From: an uncultured Gammaproteobacteria bacterium
Lineage (GTDB): Bacteria > Pseudomonadota > Gammaproteobacteria > Pseudomonadales > Azotimanducaceae
Direction of reading: 5' to 3'
Length of the DNA: 53,436 nt
Assembly: GCA_913051785.1 (NCBI GenBank)
Contig: CAJXCK010000002.1
Span: forward strand, 1 to 53,436
Every line of letters begins with the position of its first letter. Position 1 is the stretch's first letter. The translations under genes and the position numbers were made by a program. The notes under the pieces are model-generated. The model saw only the letters and a list, made by a program, of their open reading frames with translations, searched no databases and was not told the origin of the DNA. Positions 50,477 through 53,436 of the stretch are shown in pieces.

Positions 50477-51010
50477 TCAGCCTTTTTCAACCTGACCGAA
50501 ATCCAGTTCAACAGGCGTTGACCTGCCAAAAATAGTTACTGCCACGCGCAACCTGCTCTTCTCATAATTAACCTCCTCAACCACTCCATTAAAGTCGTTG
50601 AAAGGGCCTTCGATCACCCGGACAATCTCTCCAGGCTCAAAGACCGTTTTTGGCGTAGCGGACTCATTGCCCTCGGCGATCCTATCTAATATCGATTTCG
50701 CCTCCGAAGGAGAAAGCGGCGCGGGTTGATCACCTTTCCCGCCGATAAACCCCATCACTTTTGGCGTTTCTTTTACTAGGTGCCAAGTGTCGTCATTCAA
50801 TTCCATTTCGACCAGCACATATCCTGGGAAAAACTTTCTTTCGCTGCGCCTTTTTTGCCCCCCTCTCATCTCCACAACTTCTTCTGTGGGTACCAAGACC
50901 TCTCCGAAACAATCTTTCAGGCTTGAAATATCTATTCTTTCTTTAAGACTTCTGGCAACGCTTTTTTCCAGACCAGAGTAAGCGTGCACTACAAACCAAT
51001 TCTTCGACAT
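50477..51010 (-). CDS. nusG: Transcription termination/antitermination factor NusG
   Basis: NusG binds RNA polymerase, helps Rho termination and links transcription to the lead ribosome through S10. The ATG at 51010 gives 177 residues beginning [20 protein letters not shown]. The N-terminal NGN domain has [20 protein letters not shown], and the C-terminal KOW domain has [20 protein letters not shown]. An upstream in-frame TTG adding four residues is less likely. It lies 4 bp after secE, the invariable secE-nusG pair. Confidence 0.97.
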   Translation of the reverse strand: MSKNWFVVHAYSGLEKSVARSLKERIDISSLKDCFGEVLVPTEEVVEMRGGQKRRSERKFFPGYVLVEMELNDDTWHLVKETPKVMGFIGGKGDQPAPLSPSEAKSILDRIAEGNESATPKTVFEPGEIVRVIEGPFNDFNGVVEEVNYEKSRLRVAVTIFGRSTPVELDFGQVEKG

Positions 51011-51014
51011 TTTT

Positions 51015-51380
51015 TTATCCAATGATAGAACTGATAATCCAACCTAGCAAAGAGTCTAGTCCCCACAAAATCAGAGAAAATATCAATACAATAACCAAAA
51101 CAACCAAAGTGGTCTGATTCGTTTCCTGGTTCGTCGGCCAGACAACTCTTCTTACCTCGGAGCGGGATTCCCTAAGAAGGGAAACAATCTCCTTACCCTT
51201 TCTAGAATTCCAGATAACGAGGACAGCCAACCCCATGATCGATAGCAAGGCAGCAACCCGGACTAGCAAGGATTCTGATTGAAAATACCAGTTTCCACCA
51301 ACTCCGGCCACGATTAATGATATCGCCACGAGCCATCTGAGTCGATCAATTCCCACGCTTTCCACTTTACCGGCCTTCAA
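51015..51380 (-). CDS. secE: Preprotein translocase subunit SecE
   Basis: SecE clamps the SecY channel in the inner membrane. The product has three hydrophobic segments (two near the N terminus, one near residue 100) and the conserved cytoplasmic amphipathic stretch [20 protein letters not shown] that precedes the last membrane helix. This is the long three-helix form of gammaproteobacteria. The start is uncertain: TTG 51380 has GAGG at seven-base spacing, giving 121 residues; TTG 51386 lies too close to it. It follows tRNA-Trp and precedes nusG. Confidence 0.94.
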   Translation of the reverse strand: MKAGKVESVGIDRLRWLVAISLIVAGVGGNWYFQSESLLVRVAALLSIMGLAVLVIWNSRKGKEIVSLLRESRSEVRRVVWPTNQETNQTTLVVLVIVLIFSLILWGLDSLLGWIISSIIG

Positions 51381-51469
51381 AACCAAACCTCATAAAAACA
51401 CAAATCGGCACCTCTAACTTATACCAACATCCATAGCAATGCCTGCGAAGATCAAGACCTCTCTGACCT

Positions 51470-51545
<76 letters not shown>

Positions 51546-51578
51546 AGAACCTATTGAAGGCAATCCCCTGGATGCCGA

Positions 51579-52799
51579 TCATTCTATTACTTTCGATACC
51601 ACTCCAGCGCCGACAGTTCTTCCCCCTTCCCTGATAGCAAAACGCAAACCTTCATCCATAGCAATCGGACAAATGAGCTCGACGACCATGTTTATGTTAT
51701 CGCCTGGCATTACCATTTCCACGCCCGACGGCAACTCCACCGCTCCGGTCACGTCCGTTGTTCGGAAGTAAAATTGTGGCCTGTATCCTTTGAAAAAAGG
51801 AGTGTGCCTACCCCCCTCATCTTTGGAAAGAACATATACCTCTGCCTCAAATTTCGTGTGTGGAGTAATCGCTCCTGGTAAGGAGAGCACCTGGCCTCGT
51901 TCGACCTCTTCTCTCTTCGTGCCTCGCAACAATACTCCTACGTTTTCTCCAGCTCTTCCTTCGTCTAAAAGCTTTCGGAACATCTCGACACCGGTGCAAG
52001 TAGTAGAAGCCGTATCTTTGATACCAACTATCTCTATCTCGTCGCCGACGTTAACTATTCCTCTTTCTACGCGGCCGGTAACTACGGTACCCCTACCCGA
52101 TATCGAGAAAACATCTTCTATCGGCATAAGGAATGGCTGATCAACCGCCCTCTCCGGTTCCGGTATGTAGCTGTCTAGAGTTTCTACAAGACTTTTGACC
52201 GCTGTGACACCGAGTTCGTTATCATCTTTCCCCTCCAATGCCATCAAAGCACTGCCCATAATAATGGGAGTATCTCCCGGGAACTCGTATTGTTCCAGCA
52301 AATCAACCAACTCTAATTCTACGAGCTCCTTCATTTCCTCATATTCTTCGGTCCCGACCCCACCACAGTCGTCTGCAAGCAGATCCGCTTTATTTAAGAA
52401 AACCACGATGCGCGGCACGCCAACCTGCCTTGAAAGAAGAATATGCTCTCTAGTTTGAGGCATTGGGCCGTCCGTGGCCCCGCAAACTAGTATGGCTCCG
52501 TCCATCTGAGCTGCACCTGTAATCATATTTTTAACGTAATCCGCGTGCCCTGGACAGTCTACATGCGCATAATGGCGCCCTTCGCTCTCATACTCGACGT
52601 GGCTGGTAGCTATTGTTATTCCTCTTTCCCTTTCCTCTGGAGCATTATCGATTTGATCGAATTCCCTCATCTCTCCACCAAAGACTTCTGCACAAACCTT
52701 TGTCAGAGCGGCAGTTAATGTAGTTTTACCATGGTCCACGTGACCTATGGTCCCCACGTTTATATGTGGTTTATTACGCTCAAATTTTTCCTTCGACAT
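51579..52799 (-). CDS. tuf: Elongation factor Tu (only copy in the window)
   Basis: EF-Tu delivers aminoacyl-tRNA to the ribosome. The 406-residue protein has P-loop GHVDHGKT (19-26), DCPGHADY (81-88), NKAD (136-139) and intact domains II and III ([27 protein letters not shown]). Just after NKAD there is an insertion of about ten residues (about 142-152, [11 protein letters not shown] region) compared with the 394-residue enteric protein. This position corresponds to tufB next to secE; tufA is absent from the str operon. The start is ATG 52799 with GAGG upstream. Confidence 0.98.
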   Translation of the reverse strand: MSKEKFERNKPHINVGTIGHVDHGKTTLTAALTKVCAEVFGGEMREFDQIDNAPEERERGITIATSHVEYESEGRHYAHVDCPGHADYVKNMITGAAQMDGAILVCGATDGPMPQTREHILLSRQVGVPRIVVFLNKADLLADDCGGVGTEEYEEMKELVELELVDLLEQYEFPGDTPIIMGSALMALEGKDDNELGVTAVKSLVETLDSYIPEPERAVDQPFLMPIEDVFSISGRGTVVTGRVERGIVNVGDEIEIVGIKDTASTTCTGVEMFRKLLDEGRAGENVGVLLRGTKREEVERGQVLSLPGAITPHTKFEAEVYVLSKDEGGRHTPFFKGYRPQFYFRTTDVTGAVELPSGVEMVMPGDNINMVVELICPIAMDEGLRFAIREGGRTVGAGVVSKVIE

Positions 52800-52816
52800 T
52801 GTTTTACCTCAAATAG

Positions 52817-52848
52817 AAGATCACTAAATCCTGAAAGTCGGTGATCTT
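52817..52848 (-). promoter_or_regulatory. Perfect 8-bp inverted repeat in the tuf leader
   Basis: AAGATCAC (52841-52848) and GTGATCTT (52817-52824) pair perfectly around a 16-nt loop. They lie between the likely tuf promoter and the ribosome site. There is no T-run, so it is not a terminator. It could be an RNA control or stability element, or a DNA operator overlapping the transcription start. Confidence 0.45.
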
Positions 52849-52877
52849 ATATATATTAACAAGAAAATCCACACCAA
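52848..52877 (-). promoter_or_regulatory. Probable tuf promoter
   Basis: TTGGTG (52872-52877) is followed on the minus strand by overlapping TATATA hexamers at 16 bp (52850-52855) and 18 bp (52848-52853). It lies about 50 bp upstream of the tuf ATG and just downstream of tRNA-Thr(GGT). tuf could thus be transcribed both from here and by read-through from the tRNA genes. Confidence 0.5.
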
Positions 52878-52900
52878 TATGTTACTGAAATTCAAAAAAA

Positions 52901-52976
<76 letters not shown>

Positions 52977-53071
52977 AAAACAAGAAGCATGCACCAATAA
53001 CTTGTGACTTTGTAAAACAAATTGTCCCAAATGCTTTACAAATAAACAAACTACTTTTCGATTTGTATAAG

Positions 53072-53145
53072 TGGAGCGAGTAGCGGGGATCGAACCCGCA
53101 TCATTAGCTTGGAAGGCTAAGGTTCTACCATTGAACTATACTCGC
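53072..53145 (-). tRNA. tRNA-Gly (anticodon TCC)
   Basis: The 74-nt cloverleaf has acceptor GCGAGTA paired with TACTCGC, a short D arm AGTTCAATGGTAGAAC, and anticodon arm TTAGC-CTTCCAA-GCTAA giving TCC. The T arm is GCGGGTTCGATCCCCGC and CCA is encoded. It is the third gene in the Thr-Tyr-Gly-Thr cluster, reading on the minus strand. Confidence 0.96.
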
Positions 53146-53191
53146 TCTGATAATCGAAATTCTAAATAATTCAGTTCCTCTTCAATCCAAT

Positions 53192-53276
53192 TGGTGGTGG
53201 GGGAAGGATTCGAACCTTCGAAGGCATAGCCGTCAGATTTACAGTCTGATCCCGTTGACCGCTTGGGTACCCCACC
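53192..53276 (-). tRNA. tRNA-Tyr (anticodon GTA)
   Basis: The 85-nt gene has the long variable arm of class II tRNAs. The acceptor is GGTGGGG paired with CCCCACC, and anticodon arm TCAGA-CTGTAAA-TCTGA gives GTA. The variable arm is CGGCTATGCCTTC, the T arm is GAAGGTTCGAATCCTTC, and CCA is encoded. It is the second gene of the cluster. Confidence 0.96.
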
Positions 53277-53339
53277 CTATCTTAAACAAATTACAGTTAA
53301 GCGCAGCAAGATCTAATCTTGACGCTCCTCTCCTCCATT

Positions 53340-53415
53340 TGGTGCCGCCACGAAGAATCGAACTCCGGACCTTCTCATTACAAGTGAGCTGCTCTACCAG
53401 CTGAGCTATAGCGGC
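53340..53415 (-). tRNA. tRNA-Thr (anticodon TGT)
   Basis: The 76-nt gene has acceptor GCCGCTA paired with TGGCGGC (one G-T wobble), the D arm contains AGCTCAGCTGGTAGAGCA, and the anticodon loop CTTGTAA gives TGT. The T arm is CGGAG-TTCGATT-CTTCG with wobbles, and CCA is encoded. The anticodon stem has four pairs plus one mismatch at the top. It is the first gene of the four-tRNA cluster near the window's right edge. Confidence 0.93.
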
Positions 53416-53436
53416 ACGTTCAAAGGGAGCAAAATA

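Overview
The window is a compact stretch of gammaproteobacterial chromosome made almost entirely of essential housekeeping genes. The lineage call rests on gene order. lolB / tRNA-Gln-prs-rplY-pth and hemA-prfA-prmC-moeB lie back to back. The block proA-nadD-rsfS-rlmH-mrdA-rodA-mltB-rlpA-dacA-ybeD-lipB and the divergent ssb/uvrA pair follow. The run tRNA(Thr-Tyr-Gly-Thr)-tuf-tRNA-Trp-secE-nusG-rplKAJL-rpoBC-rpsLG-fusA-S10-spc-alpha is continuous. All of this resembles the arrangement in Pseudomonas-like gammaproteobacteria rather than enterics. Base composition looks moderate and even. I saw no insertion sequence, phage, CRISPR array, toxin-antitoxin pair, defence gene or horizontally acquired island.

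Layout. Positions 1-2600, minus strand: the start of pth, then rplY, prs, tRNA-Gln and lolB, for translation, PRPP supply and lipoprotein sorting. Positions 2600-6615, plus strand: hemA, prfA, prmC and a moeB/thiF-like E1 enzyme, for tetrapyrrole entry, termination and cofactor sulfur. Positions 6578-16938, minus strand: a cell-envelope elongation block (dacA, rlpA, mltB, rodA, mrdA) set among lipB, ybeD, rlmH, rsfS, nadD, proA and a LON-domain gene. Positions 17028-21289: uppP, ssb and uvrA. Positions 21303-22424: a class V aminotransferase attached to the end of the alpha operon. Positions 22421-52976, minus strand: about 30 kb of unbroken translation and transcription machinery. Positions 52901-53415: four tRNA genes upstream of tuf.

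The genes form three cooperating groups: RNA polymerase core plus ribosomal proteins and elongation factors; peptidoglycan synthesis and remodelling for rod growth; and small-molecule supply (PRPP, NAD, lipoate, proline, ALA). No clearly new system is visible. The points worth a second look are: unusually frequent TTG start codons in essential genes; loss of tufA from the str operon, with a near-consensus promoter and a hairpin leader in its place; a 211-bp rpsJ-rplC spacer holding a start-less open frame; a 320-bp rplJ leader with an attenuator-like terminator and a competing hairpin; a translationally coupled aminotransferase after rplQ; missing ispE, murI and lipA at their customary positions; and a G-domain insertion in the only EF-Tu seen.
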